This document shows positions 16,961 to 27,921 of a stretch of 64,000 bases of DNA, one piece after another. Source of the stretch: Citrobacter sp. On2M (GTDB taxonomy: Bacteria; Pseudomonadota; Gammaproteobacteria; Enterobacterales; Enterobacteriaceae); NCBI RefSeq assembly GCF_018035235.1, contig NZ_WPCV01000005.1, positions 62,001 through 126,000 on the forward strand, in the 5' to 3' direction. The number at the start of each line of letters is the position of its first letter. Position 1 is the first letter of the stretch. Under the pieces are notes generated by a model, which ran no database searches, was not told the origin of the DNA, and saw nothing but the letters and a program-made list of their open reading frames with translations. A program made the translations under genes and the position numbers.

Positions 16961-18886
16961 TCAGTACTGGCGCGCTTTTTTCACCTGCTCAAACGTCTGC
17001 TCAGCGGCTTTGCGCACCGACGGCGAATCGGCCACCTGCGCGTCGCCAGTGCGCCACCAGGCGGCGTAATCGTGGGTCATGGTTTTAGGCAGGACTTTGA
17101 TATCCAGCAGCGCAGGACCAGGATGCGCACGGGAGGCATCCAGCGCCGCCAGAAGGCTTTGTTCATCATGTACCCGCCACGCCCGACAGCCGTAGCTCTG
17201 CGCGTTTTGGGCAAAATCGACTTTTACCAAAGGCCCATCCAGTCGCCCGGTTTGCGGGTTACGGTGGCGGTTTTCCGTGCCGAAACTCCCCATCCCGTGT
17301 CCCATCTGCAGATTATTAATACAGCCGAAGCCGGCGTTATCAAACAGCAGAATGGTCACCTTTACCCCTTCCTGAACGGCGGTTTGCATCTCGGAATGTA
17401 GCATCATGTACGAGCCATCTCCCACCATGGCATAAACCGGCTGCTGTGGCTTCGCCAGCCTGGCCCCAATAGCAGCCGCAATTTCATAGCCCATACAGGA
17501 GTAGCCGTATTCCAGATGATAGCTGTCAGGGGTTTTGACCTGCCAGATGCGCTGTAAATCGCCAGGCAGCGAGCCAGCCGCGCCGACGACAATAGCGTTG
17601 TCTTCGATGTGCTGATTGATAAGCCCCAGCACCTTAGTCTGGGTCAACCGGGTGTTAAGCGTGTCGCCATATTCTGCCAGTTGGGCGTCAAGATGCCCCG
17701 CCACTTCAGGTTCGTCGTCAGGACGCCAGTCGCGATCCCACAAACGCTGGCACTCATCGCGCCAGGCCGCTTGCACCTGCGCTACCTCATTCCCCCAATC
17801 GCTGCGGTAATCTTTCAACGTTTCGGTTAGTGCATTCAGCCCGGTACGGGCGTCGGCGATAAGCGCAGTAGCATCAAGCTTCAGCGCATCAAACTCCGCC
17901 ACGTTCAACAGCAGGAATTCAACGTCCGGATGAGAAAACAGCGCTTTCGAGCCGGTGGTAAAGTCGGTGAGACGCGTGCCGATGCCGATCACCAGATCGG
18001 CCTTCGGCGCGAGCTGATTGGCGGCCATCCCCCCGGTAACCCCAATGCCACCAAGGTTAAGTGGGTGGTCACTAACCAGCGCCCCCTTTCCGGCCTGAGT
18101 TTCGGCAAATGGCAGTTGCAGCGTTTCAACAAACGTTTGAAATGCCTCATGCGCACCGGAATAGCGAACCCCGCCGCCGCATACCGCCAGCGGACGACGT
18201 TTGCGGGCAATCAGCGCCCGCGCCATCGCCAGACGCTGCGGATCGGGTGGACGACGTTCAATCAAATGCACGCGGCGCGCAAAGAAGCTCTGCGGGTAAT
18301 CCCAGACTTCCCCTTGCACATCCTGTGGCAGGCAAATAGTGACTGCTCCAGTATCTGCGGGGTCAGTAAGCACTCGCATCGCGTTCAGCATCGCGCTCAT
18401 TAACTGCTCCGGGCGATTAATCCGATCCCAGTAACGCGAGACAGGCCGGAAACAGTCATTCGTGCTGATGCCAAGGTCATGGTATTGCTCAATTTGTTGC
18501 AGTACCGGATCCGGCTGGCGGCTGGCATAGACATCCCCGGGCAACAGCAACAGCGGAATACGGTTCGCCGTCGCGGTCGCCGCGGCAGTCACCATATTCG
18601 CCGCCCCCGGTCCAACCGACGACGTGACGGCAAAAATACGCTGGCGTCGATGCTGTTTGGCGAATCCAGTCGCCATATGCGCAATTCCCTGTTCGTTACA
18701 GCCCTGCATCACCTGCAGGTGACCGGGATCCTGCTCCAGCGCCTGGCCGACACCCAGCACGTTACCGTGACCAAAGATGGTCGCCACACCCTCGACAAAA
18801 GGCGCTTCCTGTCCATCGACACAGATATATTGTTGATTAAGGAATTTGACCAGCGCCTGAGCCATGGTCATACGTTCGGTTTGCAT
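16961..18886 (-). CDS. iolD: 3D-trihydroxycyclohexane-1,2-dione acylhydrolase IolD
   Basis: A 641-residue thiamine-diphosphate enzyme that hydrolytically opens the ring of the trione to 5-deoxy-glucuronate, step three of inositol catabolism. The N-terminal pyrimidine-binding domain contains [17 protein letters not shown] and the conserved Glu-type activation region. The central domain follows. The C-terminal domain has [17 protein letters not shown] and the cofactor motif [21 protein letters not shown] (GDGS...). It begins 11 bp after iolA and is cotranscribed with it. A REP-like element follows. Confidence 0.95.
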   Translation of the reverse strand: MQTERMTMAQALVKFLNQQYICVDGQEAPFVEGVATIFGHGNVLGVGQALEQDPGHLQVMQGCNEQGIAHMATGFAKQHRRQRIFAVTSSVGPGAANMVTAAATATANRIPLLLLPGDVYASRQPDPVLQQIEQYHDLGISTNDCFRPVSRYWDRINRPEQLMSAMLNAMRVLTDPADTGAVTICLPQDVQGEVWDYPQSFFARRVHLIERRPPDPQRLAMARALIARKRRPLAVCGGGVRYSGAHEAFQTFVETLQLPFAETQAGKGALVSDHPLNLGGIGVTGGMAANQLAPKADLVIGIGTRLTDFTTGSKALFSHPDVEFLLLNVAEFDALKLDATALIADARTGLNALTETLKDYRSDWGNEVAQVQAAWRDECQRLWDRDWRPDDEPEVAGHLDAQLAEYGDTLNTRLTQTKVLGLINQHIEDNAIVVGAAGSLPGDLQRIWQVKTPDSYHLEYGYSCMGYEIAAAIGARLAKPQQPVYAMVGDGSYMMLHSEMQTAVQEGVKVTILLFDNAGFGCINNLQMGHGMGSFGTENRHRNPQTGRLDGPLVKVDFAQNAQSYGCRAWRVHDEQSLLAALDASRAHPGPALLDIKVLPKTMTHDYAAWWRTGDAQVADSPSVRKAAEQTFEQVKKARQY

Positions 18887-18897
18887 AAACCCTCCTG

Positions 18898-20403
18898 TCA
18901 GCCCAGCGTCGGCATGGAGAACGCGGCCCCCGTGTCCTGCAGCATTTCTGGCCAGCGTGCGGTAACGGTTTTCATCCGCGTATAGAAACGTACGCCATCG
19001 TTGCCGTGAACGTTGAGCGCACCAAAAATGGAACGCTTCCAGCCGCCAAAACTGTGGAACGCCATCGGCACCGGAATAGGCACATTAACGCCCACCATGC
19101 CCGCCTGAACCTCTTCGCAGAAGCGACGCGCACAGCCGCCATCACGTGTGAAAATCGCCGTGCCATTACCATATTCGTGGCGATTAATCAGTTCCAACGC
19201 GCTGCTGTAATCTGCTACGCGCACCACAGAAAGTACCGGCCCGAAAATCTCTTCTTTGTAGATCGTCATTTCCGGGGTGACGTTATCAAACAGGGTCGGC
19301 CCGACAAAATAGCCCTGCTCATGACCTTTGACGCTAAAACGTCGACCATCCACACGCAGGCTGGCCCCTTGAGATTCCCCACTGTCGATATACCCGAGCA
19401 CTTTATTCCTATGTGCCGAGGAAATAAGCGGCCCCATTTCGTTTTCCGGCGTCTGATCAAGTCCCGGCCCGACACGCAGTGCAGCAATCTGTTTTTCCAG
19501 TCGTGAGCACAGCTCATCTGCCGTTTTATCGCCCACCGCCAACACGACAGAAAGCGCCATGCAGCGTTCTCCCGCTGCGCCGAAAGCTGCGCCCATAATG
19601 GCGTTAGTCGCCATATCCATGTCGGCATCCGGCATTAAAATGCAATGGTTTTTAGCACCGCCCAACGCCTGGCAACGCTTACCGTGGGCCGAAGCCGTCT
19701 GATAAATATATTCCGCAATCGGCGTTGAGCCGACGAAGCTCACGGCCTGTACGCGCGGGTCGGTCAGCAGCACATCAACGGACTCTTTATCGCCCTGGAC
19801 GACGTTGAACACACCGTCCGGCAGACCTGCTTCTTGCAGTAATTTCGCCAGCGCCAATGCAAGAGAAGGATCTTTTTCCGAGGGCTTCAGTACGAAGGTA
19901 TTCCCGGTCGCTAATGCGATGGGGAACATCCACATCGGCACCATTGCCGGAAAGTTAAACGGTGTGATCCCCACGCAAACCCCGAGCGGTTGCATCAGCG
20001 AATGACTATCGACTCCGGTCCCTACATTGGCTGAGTGTTCACCCTTTTGCAGATGTGGGATGCCACAGGCAAACTCCACCACCTCCAGGCCGCGCGTCAA
20101 TTCACCGACCGCGTCAGAGAACACCTTGCCATGTTCTTCACTGATGATGCGCGCCAACTGATCCATGTTCTCTTCCAGCAGCGCCTTGAAGCGGAACATC
20201 ACTCGCGCACGTTTTAGTGGAGAGTGTCGCGCCCAGGCAGGGAACGCATCATACGCTGCCGCGATGGCCTGTTCGGTTTCCTTTGTTGTACTCATCACCA
20301 CCTGGCGGATCTGTTCGCCGGTGGCCGGGTTGAAGATCGCCTGAACGCGCTGGCCTGAACCGGTGACACATTCGCCATGAATAAAATTCGCTACCGTTTC
20401 CAT
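18898..20403 (-). CDS. iolA: Methylmalonate-semialdehyde dehydrogenase IolA
   Basis: A 501-residue CoA-acylating aldehyde dehydrogenase that turns malonate semialdehyde (or methylmalonate semialdehyde) into acetyl-CoA (or propionyl-CoA), the last step of the pathway. The nucleophile is the Cys of [15 protein letters not shown]. The NAD-binding region shows [29 protein letters not shown] in shorter pieces. [20 protein letters not shown] is typical of the MMSDH subgroup. It is the first gene left of the divergent iolR, with a 293-bp control region between them, and heads the iolA-iolD unit. Confidence 0.95.
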   Translation of the reverse strand: METVANFIHGECVTGSGQRVQAIFNPATGEQIRQVVMSTTKETEQAIAAAYDAFPAWARHSPLKRARVMFRFKALLEENMDQLARIISEEHGKVFSDAVGELTRGLEVVEFACGIPHLQKGEHSANVGTGVDSHSLMQPLGVCVGITPFNFPAMVPMWMFPIALATGNTFVLKPSEKDPSLALALAKLLQEAGLPDGVFNVVQGDKESVDVLLTDPRVQAVSFVGSTPIAEYIYQTASAHGKRCQALGGAKNHCILMPDADMDMATNAIMGAAFGAAGERCMALSVVLAVGDKTADELCSRLEKQIAALRVGPGLDQTPENEMGPLISSAHRNKVLGYIDSGESQGASLRVDGRRFSVKGHEQGYFVGPTLFDNVTPEMTIYKEEIFGPVLSVVRVADYSSALELINRHEYGNGTAIFTRDGGCARRFCEEVQAGMVGVNVPIPVPMAFHSFGGWKRSIFGALNVHGNDGVRFYTRMKTVTARWPEMLQDTGAAFSMPTLG

Positions 20404-20696
20404 CCTTAACCTCTCGCTGTTGATACGTGACTGTTACCTGAACGCTGCTATCTGTGTACTATATATGAAACAAACATTCCATTTTAAGTTGAAATAAAAT
20501 AAATAATGATTAATGTGATCAAGGATGGGTTTTTATGTTAACAAGTGAAATTGCATGATTCACCTGCACTGGCAGAACGTTTCAGCAGGAGATAAGTCTG
20601 AAGCTTTTGTTTCGTTTTTTCGGTCGGATGAATGAGTGACATTTCAAAGACGCGGTTTTGCGTTTAGAATCATAAAACTATGCAACAGGAGGTAAA
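20404..20696. promoter_or_regulatory. iolA/iolR divergent control region with candidate IolR operators
   Basis: Two similar motifs sit here: TGAAACAAACATTCC at 20466-20480 and, on the minus strand, CGAAACAAAAGCTTC at 20600-20614. A near copy before iolG differs from the first only by transitions. The GAAA-N6-TTCC shape recalls the GGAA-N6-TTCC sites described for IolR in other proteobacteria. GGAGG just before 20697 is the iolR ribosome-binding site. Repressor binding is inferred. Confidence 0.5.
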
Positions 20697-21551
20697 ATGA
20701 CGACAGCAACCAGCCTGAACGAACTGCAGCAGCAAATCCGCGATCGCTACGATGGACTGAGCAAGAGGCTGCAGCAGGTGTCCCGCTATGTGCTGGATAA
20801 TACAAATAGCGTGGCTTTTGATACGGTTGCCGTCATTGCCGAGCGGGCCGGAGTGCCTCCCTCAACGCTTATCCGCTTCGCCAACGCCTTTGACTTCACC
20901 GGCTTCAACGAAATGAAACAGCTGTTTCGTATGAACCTGGTGGAGGAAACTGCCAGCTACAGCGATCGCGCGCGCCTGTTCCGGGAGATGGAAAGCGAAG
21001 CCGTGCCAGAAACGCCACTTGATATCCTGCAGGAGTTCGCCCGTTCGAATACTCAGGCCCTACAGCAGCTGGCGGCCCGTGCCGAACCTGAAATGTTAGA
21101 ACGCGCCGTACAATTACTGGCAGAAGCCGAGACCATCTACATCGCTGGTCTGCGTCGTTCGTTTAGCGTAGCCGCCTATCTCACCTACGCACTGAGCCAT
21201 CTTGAATGTCGCCCTATTTTGCTCGACGGTATGGGTGGGATGTTGCGCGAGCAAATTAACCGCATCAAAGCGCGCGATATTGTTGTGTCGATAAGCTTCT
21301 CGCCGTATGCGGAAGAAACGGTGATGGTCAGCGAAACTGCGGCCAATGCAGGCGCGCGCCAGATAGTCATAACCGACAGCCAGATAAGCCCGCTGGCAAC
21401 GTTCAGCGATCTCTGCTTTGTGGTAAAAGAGGCGCAGGTTGACGCGTTTCGCTCTCAGTCAGCGACGCTGTGTCTGGTACAGTCGCTAGTGGTTGCGCTG
21501 GCTTACCGCCTCGGTGACGGGAGCAATGAACGCGGTCATTCTGTCGGGTAA
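20697..21551 (+). CDS. iolR: RpiR-family repressor of inositol genes, IolR
   Basis: A 284-residue regulator with an N-terminal RpiR helix-turn-helix of about 80 residues (TVAVIAERAGVPPSTLIRFANAFDFTGFNEMKQLF). A SIS sugar-phosphate-binding domain spans about residues 125-265 (AETIYIAGLRRSFSVAAYLTYALSHLE; DIVVSISFSPYAEETVMV). RpiR-type IolR proteins repress iol genes and are released by an intermediate such as the phosphorylated deoxygluconate. The divergent position next to iolA and the shared operator-like motifs support this. It differs from the DeoR-type IolR of Bacillus. A strong ribosome-binding site (GGAGG) precedes the ATG. Confidence 0.88.
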   Translation: MTTATSLNELQQQIRDRYDGLSKRLQQVSRYVLDNTNSVAFDTVAVIAERAGVPPSTLIRFANAFDFTGFNEMKQLFRMNLVEETASYSDRARLFREMESEAVPETPLDILQEFARSNTQALQQLAARAEPEMLERAVQLLAEAETIYIAGLRRSFSVAAYLTYALSHLECRPILLDGMGGMLREQINRIKARDIVVSISFSPYAEETVMVSETAANAGARQIVITDSQISPLATFSDLCFVVKEAQVDAFRSQSATLCLVQSLVVALAYRLGDGSNERGHSVG

Positions 21552-21585
21552 CCGGGCAGCCCACAAATTGATGGCCCGTCTTTTT

Positions 21586-21611
21586 ATATTCCCGTCACGT
21601 GACGGGAATAT
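21586..21611. promoter_or_regulatory. Perfect 26-bp palindrome between iolR and slp
   Basis: Arms ATATTCCCGTCAC and GTGACGGGAATAT meet with no loop around the core CACGTG. A loopless palindrome of this length is a poor terminator hairpin but a good dimeric-regulator site. It lies 35 bp after the iolR stop and about 130 bp before slp. The binding factor is unknown. Confidence 0.6.
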
Positions 21612-21682
21612 GTCCCAAAATACTCTCTATTATTACCATAAGCTACAATTATACGACTATTAGCCAATCAACAATGTGCGTG

Positions 21683-21710
21683 CTGACAATAATGGGCAAA
21701 GGTTTACTAT
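21683..21710 (+). promoter_or_regulatory. Candidate slp promoter
   Basis: CTGACA, a 16-bp spacer and TACTAT resemble a sigma-70 or sigma-S -35/-10 pair, placed 31 bp before the slp start codon. Weak by sequence, but no better candidate is visible between the palindrome and the gene. Confidence 0.35.
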
Positions 21711-21740
21711 AGGCCTGTCTTTTTTAGCAGGAAAGTAAAA

Positions 21741-22307
21741 ATGAATAAAGTAAAAGGGTTGCTGGTTATTGCCCTTACATTCGCCCTGGCAGCATGTGCT
21801 TCAATTCCTGAGAATATCAAAGGTAATAATCAATCCGATATTCAAAAAAACTTTATCTCAGTGCACAACCAACCCGGGTTATATACCGGTCAGCAGGCTC
21901 GCTTTGGGGGTAAAGTCATCAATGTGATTAACACCAAAACAGATACGCTACTGGAAATCGCCGTATTACCACTGAACAGCTACGCCAAACCACAAATAGA
22001 CGCGAACTATCAGGGACGTATACTTGCCCAGCAGAAAGGGTTTCTCGACCCGGTAAACTACAGAAACCATTTCGTGACTATTTTAGGGACAATTCAAGGG
22101 GAAGAACCTGGATTCATCAATAAGGTCCCGTACAACTTTGTGAAAGTTGATTTACAGGGCATTCAGATTTGGCATTTAACAGATACTGTCAACACCACCT
22201 ATAACCTGTGGGATTACGGATACGGCGCGTTCTGGCCTGAACCGATGTGGGGAGGCCCCTACTACACAAATACCGTAACCGAGGTTACACCGGAGCTCGT
22301 AAAATAA
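21741..22307 (+). CDS. slp: Outer-membrane lipoprotein Slp
   Basis: A 188-residue lipoprotein with signal MNKVKGLLVIALTFALAAC; the Cys of LAAC is the lipidation site. The body matches E. coli Slp nearly residue by residue (NIKGNNQSDIQKNF, PGLYTGQQARFGGKVINVIN, KVPYNFVKVDLQGIQIWHL, NLWDYGYGAFWPEP). Slp is induced by starvation and acid in E. coli, where it opens the acid fitness island. Here it is followed by mdtEF, so slp and mdtEF, which lie at opposite ends of that island, are adjacent, and dctR, hdeAB, gadE, gadW and gadX are missing from this spot. Confidence 0.95.
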   Translation: MNKVKGLLVIALTFALAACASIPENIKGNNQSDIQKNFISVHNQPGLYTGQQARFGGKVINVINTKTDTLLEIAVLPLNSYAKPQIDANYQGRILAQQKGFLDPVNYRNHFVTILGTIQGEEPGFINKVPYNFVKVDLQGIQIWHLTDTVNTTYNLWDYGYGAFWPEPMWGGPYYTNTVTEVTPELVK

Positions 22308-22582
22308 CCCCGTAGTTAGATGGCGCTAATCTATCGCGGAATTTGATACAGGCGAAACATCCTTATCATCTTCCGTGTTTATCTTATTGCGCCATGCCAC
22401 TGAATGCGATCCTTCGGCTAACATGAATTCTTCCTGTTACCTATAATTTACCCGCTAGCACTTTAGCGAAAAATGGGCTTTAGTCGTCTCATGCCTGAGC
22501 ATCTTTTGTTATTTATCGATCACTCTCCCATCCTGCATGCAATACAAGAACATTTGTGTTTACACATTATTCAGGGATAACT

Positions 22583-23740
22583 ATGAACAGAAAATGCTTA
22601 CTCTTGATACCATTATTTTTTAGTAGCGTCATTATCACCGCCTGCGATAATAAACCAGCAGTAAAAAACACCGCCATAGAGCCCGAAGTCGGCGTTATTA
22701 CCTTAGCGCCCTCTTCAGTAAATATTAAAAGTGAACTTCCGGGCCGCGCGGTTTCATTCGAGATCGCCGAAATCCGGCCTCAGGTTGGCGGGATAATCAT
22801 AAAACGCAATTTTATTGAGGGTGATAAAGTCAGTAAAGGAGCATCACTGTATCAAATTGATCCTGCTCCGCTGCAGGCGCAACTGGATTCAGCCAAAGGC
22901 GCACTGGCAAAGGCATTAGCGACGGCCAATAATGTGCGTCTCACATTAAATCGGCAGTCAGCGTTACTTAAATCTAATTACGTCAGCCGTCAGGACTACG
23001 ACACAACACGCTCCCAGCTGAATGAAGCGCAAGCCAATGTCGCTGTCGCCAAAGCGGATCTTGAGCAGGCCACCATCAACCTTCGTTACGCCAATGTCAC
23101 CTCGCCGATTGATGGCATCAGCGGTAAATCATCCGTGACCGTGGGTGCCCTGGTCACTGCTAACCAGCAAAACGCACTGGTCACCGTTCAGCGTTTGGAT
23201 CCTATTTATGTTGATTTAACGCAGTCAGTACAAGACTTCTTACGCCTGAAAGAAGAGAAAGCCAACGGCAAAATCGCCCAGCAACAGGGCAAAATTCCTG
23301 TTGAGCTGATGCTGGAAAACGGCAAACCCTATCGTCATACCGGTACGCTTGAGTTTGCCGATCCCGCCGTCGATGAGACCACTGGTTCGGTAACCCTGCG
23401 CGCGGTGTTCCCGAATCCTGAAGGTGAAATTTTACCCGGGATGTATGTCACGGCGTTGCTGGACGAAGGCAGTCAGCAGAACGTTTTGATGGTCCCCCAA
23501 CAAGGGGTTACGCATAACGCGCAAGGAAAAGCCACCGTGCTTCTCCTTGACCAGGAAAACGTGGTGCAACTGCGCGAAATAAACGCCGTGAAGGCCGTTG
23601 GCAATCAATGGCTGGTGACCGCAGGTCTACGTCCCGGCGATCGGGTCATTGTGTCCGGACTACAACGAATTCGTCCGGGAGTCAAAGCCCGGGCCCTCCC
23701 TTCAAAACTGCCCCCCCCTGATGCGGTAACAAAACAGTAA
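22583..23740 (+). CDS. mdtE: Membrane-fusion lipoprotein MdtE of the MdtEF-TolC pump
   Basis: A 385-residue periplasmic adaptor. The start at 22583 gives [21 protein letters not shown], a lipoprotein signal with Cys21; an in-frame start nine codons earlier would spoil it. The sequence follows E. coli MdtE closely: [21 protein letters not shown] (lipoyl half-motif), [30 protein letters not shown] and [15 protein letters not shown]. It bridges MdtF to TolC. mdtF starts 28 bp downstream. In E. coli the pair is controlled by GadE, EvgA-YdeO and ArcA and exports drugs and toxic metabolites under acid and anaerobic conditions. Confidence 0.95.
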   Translation: MNRKCLLLIPLFFSSVIITACDNKPAVKNTAIEPEVGVITLAPSSVNIKSELPGRAVSFEIAEIRPQVGGIIIKRNFIEGDKVSKGASLYQIDPAPLQAQLDSAKGALAKALATANNVRLTLNRQSALLKSNYVSRQDYDTTRSQLNEAQANVAVAKADLEQATINLRYANVTSPIDGISGKSSVTVGALVTANQQNALVTVQRLDPIYVDLTQSVQDFLRLKEEKANGKIAQQQGKIPVELMLENGKPYRHTGTLEFADPAVDETTGSVTLRAVFPNPEGEILPGMYVTALLDEGSQQNVLMVPQQGVTHNAQGKATVLLLDQENVVQLREINAVKAVGNQWLVTAGLRPGDRVIVSGLQRIRPGVKARALPSKLPPPDAVTKQ

Positions 23741-23768
23741 TATTTCAGGTATTAAGGACACTCTCTTC

Positions 23769-26700
23769 ATGGCCAACTTTTTTATTGAGCGCCCGGTTTT
23801 CGCATGGGTGCTTGCCATTATCATGATGTTTACCGGCGGTATCGCAATAATGAATCTGCCGATCGCCCAATATCCACAAATTGCTCCCCCGACCATTACC
23901 ATCAGCGCCGCCTACCCAGGGGCTGACGCCAAGACCGTTGAAGACTCCGTGACTCAGGTGATTGAACAGAATATGAATGGTCTTGATGGCCTGATGTATA
24001 TGTCATCCACCAGCGATGCGGCAGGTAATGCGTCAATCATCCTGACCTTCAAAACGGGCACATCGCCCGATATTGCGCAGGTTCAGGTACAGAATAAGCT
24101 GCAACTGGCAATGCCATCCTTGCCGCAGGAGGTACAGCAGCAAGGGATCAGCGTTGATAAATCGAGCAGCAATATTTTAATGGTCGCCGGCTTTATCTCT
24201 GATAATAACAGTCTGAGCCAATATGATATTGCCGACTATGTGGCCTCGAACATTAAAGACCCGCTAAGCCGTACTGCTGGGGTGGGGAGCGTGCAGCTAT
24301 TCGGTTCACAATACGCTATGCGCATATGGCTTGATCCGCAAAAACTCGACAAGTATAACCTCACCCCGCAGGACGTCATTACCCAGCTCAAAGTTCAGAA
24401 CAATCAGATCTCAGGCGGACAATTGGGGGGCATGCCACAGGCTGCCGATCAGCAGCTAAATGCGTCGATCATCGTCCAGACGCGCCTGCAAACTACCGAT
24501 GAGTTTGGCAAGATCTTCCTCAAAGTTCAGCAAGATGGCTCCCAGGTTTTGCTGCGTGATGTCGCCCGCATTGAACTGGGCGCGGAAAATTATGCTACGG
24601 TTGCTCGTTACAACGGCAAACCCGCAGCCGGGATTGCGATTAAACTTGCCGCTGGCGCCAATGCCCTGGAAACATCTCAGGCGGTCAAACACGAACTGAA
24701 CCGATTATCGGCCTGGTTTCCGGCCAGCATGAAAACCGTTTATCCTTATGACACCACGCCGTTTATCGAGATTTCAATTCAGGGTGTTTTTCATACATTG
24801 ATCGAGGCAATCATTCTGGTCTTCCTCGTCATGTATCTGTTTTTACAAAGCTTCCGGGCAACGCTTATCCCCACAATCGCCGTTCCGGTGGTTATCCTCG
24901 GCACCTTTGCCATTCTCGACGTCGCCGGTTTCTCGATTAATACGCTCACGATGTTTGGCATGGTGCTGGCGATAGGGTTGTTAGTCGATGATGCTATCGT
25001 GGTGGTTGAGAACGTAGAACGCATTATTGCCGAAGAACACTTGTCACCCAAAGCGGCAACGCATAAAGCAATGGGCCAGCTCCAGAGGGCGCTGGTTGGT
25101 ATTGCCGTCGTGTTATCCGCCGTATTTATGCCGATGGCATTTATGAGCGGCGCGACAGGAGAAATTTTCCGTCAGTTTTCCATCACCTTGATCTCCTCCA
25201 TGCTGCTGTCGGTGTTTGTGGCGATGAGCCTGACGCCAGCACTCTGTGCCATGCTGTTAAAAGCACACGATGACGAGCAGGCAAATACGCATTTTCTGTT
25301 TGCCCGATTCAATCATTTCATGGAGAAATGCACTCAGCACTACACGGACAGCACCCGAAAACTGTTACGTTGCACTGGCCGTTACATGGTCGTTTACTTA
25401 GTCATTGGCGCGGGCATGATGGTGCTGTTTTTACGTACGCCGACCTCCTTTTTGCCTGAAGAAGACCAGGGGGTGTTCATGACCACGGCGCAATTGCCCT
25501 CAGGTTCAACGATGGTAAACACCAGCAAAGTGCTTGGAGAAATAACGGATTACTACCTGACGAAAGAACAGAAAAACGTCGCGTCTGTTTTTACCGTAGG
25601 CGGATTTGGTTTTAGCGGTCAGGGACAAAACAATGGCCTGGCGTTTATCAGCCTGAAGCCGTGGTCAGAACGCATTGGCGAAGAAAACTCGGTTACCGCC
25701 ATTATTAGACGGGCAATGATGGCCTTAAGTACCATCAATAATGCCGTCGTGTATCCGTTTAATTTACCCGCAGTGGCAGAATTGGGTACGGCTTCAGGTT
25801 TTGATATGGAGCTGCTGGATAACGGTAACCTTGGGCATGAAAAAATGATGCAGGCTCGAAACGAGCTTTTGGCTCTGGCCAGTCAGTCGTCCGGTGAGGT
25901 CGACGGGGTGCGTCCGAATGGTCTTGAAGACACGCCGATGTTCCGCATTCACGTCGACGCAAGGAAAGCGGAAGCCATGGGCGTCGCATTAGCGGATATC
26001 AATCAGACTCTCTCCACGGCCTTCGGTAGTCGCTATGTCAATGATTTCCTGAACCAGGGACGCGTTAAAAAAGTGTATGTCCAGGCTGATACGCCATTCC
26101 GTATGTTGCCGGACAATATCAATCGCTGGTACGTACGTAATGCCTCTGGCGCGATGACGCCGCTTTCCGCGTACTCATCAACCGAGTGGACCTACGGCTC
26201 TCCCCGCCTTGAACGCTACAATGGTCAGCCAGCAATGGAAATTCTGGGCCAACCGGTTGAAGGGAAAAGCAGCGGTGATGCGATGAAATTTATGGCCTCG
26301 CTGATTAATAAACTGCCCGCGGGCGTCGGCTATGCCTGGACTGGCCTGTCTTACCAGGAAGCGCTGTCCACAAACCAGGCACCAATGCTGTACGGCATTT
26401 CGCTGATCGTCGTATTTCTGGCGCTGGCGGCGCTGTATGAAAGCTGGTCGATCCCATTTTCCGTGATGCTGGTTGTGCCAATCGGGGTGGTCGGCGCGTT
26501 GCTGGCAACCGATCTGCGCGGCCTGAGCAATGATGTTTACTTCCAGGTCGGCCTGCTCACCACCATGGGGTTGTCGGCTAAAAACGCCATTCTGATCGTC
26601 GAGTTCGCCGTCGAGATTATGCAAAAAGAAGGGAAAACGCCGCTTGAAGCCGCGGTGGAAGCGGCCAAAATGCGCTTACGCCCTATTTTGATGACGTCAC

Positions 26701-26885
26701 TGGCTTTCATTCTTGGAGTTATTCCACTGGCTATAAACAACGGTGCGGGTTCTGGCGCGCAAAATGCTGTCGGTACAGGTGTTATCGGTGGGATGCTGGC
26801 CGCAACGGTGCTGGCAATCTATTTTGTTCCGCTCTTCTTTGTGCTTGTTGAAAACATGCTGGCGCGATTTAAAGCACGGCGCTGA
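23769..26885 (+). CDS. mdtF: RND multidrug efflux pump MdtF
   Basis: A 1038-residue inner-membrane proton antiporter of the AcrB family, twelve transmembrane segments with two large periplasmic loops. The N-terminus [20 protein letters not shown] is standard. The proton-relay Asp pair is in [20 protein letters not shown]. The C-terminal half has [19 protein letters not shown]. Length is as in E. coli MdtF (1037). It is cotranscribed with mdtE. I call it MdtF rather than AcrB from the MdtE partner and the slp/hdeD neighbourhood. No frameshift is visible. Confidence 0.95.
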   Translation: MANFFIERPVFAWVLAIIMMFTGGIAIMNLPIAQYPQIAPPTITISAAYPGADAKTVEDSVTQVIEQNMNGLDGLMYMSSTSDAAGNASIILTFKTGTSPDIAQVQVQNKLQLAMPSLPQEVQQQGISVDKSSSNILMVAGFISDNNSLSQYDIADYVASNIKDPLSRTAGVGSVQLFGSQYAMRIWLDPQKLDKYNLTPQDVITQLKVQNNQISGGQLGGMPQAADQQLNASIIVQTRLQTTDEFGKIFLKVQQDGSQVLLRDVARIELGAENYATVARYNGKPAAGIAIKLAAGANALETSQAVKHELNRLSAWFPASMKTVYPYDTTPFIEISIQGVFHTLIEAIILVFLVMYLFLQSFRATLIPTIAVPVVILGTFAILDVAGFSINTLTMFGMVLAIGLLVDDAIVVVENVERIIAEEHLSPKAATHKAMGQLQRALVGIAVVLSAVFMPMAFMSGATGEIFRQFSITLISSMLLSVFVAMSLTPALCAMLLKAHDDEQANTHFLFARFNHFMEKCTQHYTDSTRKLLRCTGRYMVVYLVIGAGMMVLFLRTPTSFLPEEDQGVFMTTAQLPSGSTMVNTSKVLGEITDYYLTKEQKNVASVFTVGGFGFSGQGQNNGLAFISLKPWSERIGEENSVTAIIRRAMMALSTINNAVVYPFNLPAVAELGTASGFDMELLDNGNLGHEKMMQARNELLALASQSSGEVDGVRPNGLEDTPMFRIHVDARKAEAMGVALADINQTLSTAFGSRYVNDFLNQGRVKKVYVQADTPFRMLPDNINRWYVRNASGAMTPLSAYSSTEWTYGSPRLERYNGQPAMEILGQPVEGKSSGDAMKFMASLINKLPAGVGYAWTGLSYQEALSTNQAPMLYGISLIVVFLALAALYESWSIPFSVMLVVPIGVVGALLATDLRGLSNDVYFQVGLLTTMGLSAKNAILIVEFAVEIMQKEGKTPLEAAVEAAKMRLRPILMTSLAFILGVIPLAINNGAGSGAQNAVGTGVIGGMLAATVLAIYFVPLFFVLVENMLARFKARR

Positions 26886-26894
26886 TACCCTGCC

Positions 26895-26931
26895 CTATCC
26901 CTGGGATAAAGATATAAGATCCCAGGGATAG
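26895..26931. repeat. 13-bp perfect inverted repeat after mdtF
   Basis: CTATCCCTGGGAT, an 11-nt loop and ATCCCAGGGATAG form a 13-bp stem ten bases beyond the mdtF stop. Each arm is itself nearly palindromic. There is no U-tract, so it could be a 3'-stabilising hairpin or a protein site. Confidence 0.55.
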
Positions 26932-26966
26932 CGCTTCACTTGTGAGATCTACGAGTATTAGCGGAC

Positions 26967-27006
26967 CCGGCTATCCAGCGAATTTCTCGCGGATAGCTGG
27001 TTTTCT
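26967..27006 (+). terminator. Probable terminator of mdtEF
   Basis: CC-G-GCTATCC-A-GCGA pairs with TCGC-GGATAGC-T-GG (one bulged A, one G-U pair), loop ATTTC, followed by TTTTCTTG. This is a better terminator than the preceding repeat. Confidence 0.6.
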
Positions 27007-27183
27007 TGTAGGGGAACGACCGGGGTAGGTACAGAGGTTGTCAATTCTAACTAATGCCAGGCTATCAAAACGGTTAATCAATAGTGCAGGCCGGTATCCT
27101 GCAGATTTACAGCCAGTTCACCCAATTTAGCATCAGGATGTTGATGACACATTTTAACACTCAAAATGCACTCCAGGGGCGCA

Positions 27184-27780
27184 TTAATTTTTATCAGCGA
27201 GTTTATCAGTTTGTGCCAAGGTCGTATTTCTGCGCAGACTGATAAAAGCCAAAGAACTAAAGATCATCTCCACACCAATAAAGATGGAGGTAAACACATA
27301 AGATCTGTCAGGATCCATATTCAGCCACGCGCCAGCAATAAGCAGGTCAAAAATACCAATAAAGATATTCCATCCATAGCCCGGACTGCGGAACATTTTG
27401 ACACCGGAAGCAACACGGAATATACCGCCGAGAATAAACAGGCAGCAAAAAACCATTGCCAGCGAATTCATGCCAATCACCGGATTAACAAGGAAACAGT
27501 ATCCCAACAGTAACCACGCCATAGCAAAAAAGGCGTAAGTGAATCTGGCTTTCAACTGTTTTTTACCCGCGCTGAACAGGCTATAAATAGAATAGAAGCC
27601 ACATACCAGGAACATAAAACCTGTGGCATAGCTTAAGTAAACGCCTGCGGCGATTGGATAGATTAAGCAGCAGATGCCGCAAATCAATAACAGCACTGCC
27701 ATGATCGTGGCGTGTCTTTTATAGTGAAATAGTGTTTTTTCATTGAACGCTTTCAGGCTGCGCTGGTTAAAAACAAACAT
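27184..27780 (-). CDS. hdeD: HdeD-family acid-resistance membrane protein
   Basis: A 198-residue inner-membrane protein with about six hydrophobic segments, of the HdeD family (DUF308). The start MFVFNQRSLKAFNEKTLFHYKRHATIMAVLL aligns with the N-terminus of E. coli HdeD and is preceded by GGAGGATGT. An in-frame ATG at 27858 would add 26 hydrophobic residues and lacks such a site. FIGIFDLLIAGAWL and IFIGVEMIFSSLAFISL match the C-terminal repeat. HdeD helps survival at low pH at high cell density. Identity to the E. coli protein is moderate. It is convergent with mdtEF and divergent from yfdX. Confidence 0.75.
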   Translation of the reverse strand: MFVFNQRSLKAFNEKTLFHYKRHATIMAVLLLICGICCLIYPIAAGVYLSYATGFMFLVCGFYSIYSLFSAGKKQLKARFTYAFFAMAWLLLGYCFLVNPVIGMNSLAMVFCCLFILGGIFRVASGVKMFRSPGYGWNIFIGIFDLLIAGAWLNMDPDRSYVFTSIFIGVEMIFSSLAFISLRRNTTLAQTDKLADKN

Positions 27781-27921
27781 ACATCCTCCGTCACATAGCA
27801 ATGCAATGTAACCTGCAAATAAAAGAATAATACTCAGTTGATACATATCAATTACCATGGAATGATAAGACTTCCACTCAGGATTCGTATATAAGAATAA
27901 AGGAAATCCGTTATCCGTAAA

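Noticed and set aside
21586-21611. Palindrome as the iolR terminator
   Set aside because: No loop and no U-tract directly after it; a weak CGGGC...GCCCG-TCTTTTT hairpin just before it is a better, though poor, terminator candidate.
22556-26885. mdtEF as emrKY or acrAB
   Set aside because: The second protein is an RND pump, not an MFS EmrY; the adaptor is a lipoprotein matching MdtE and the neighbours are slp and hdeD.
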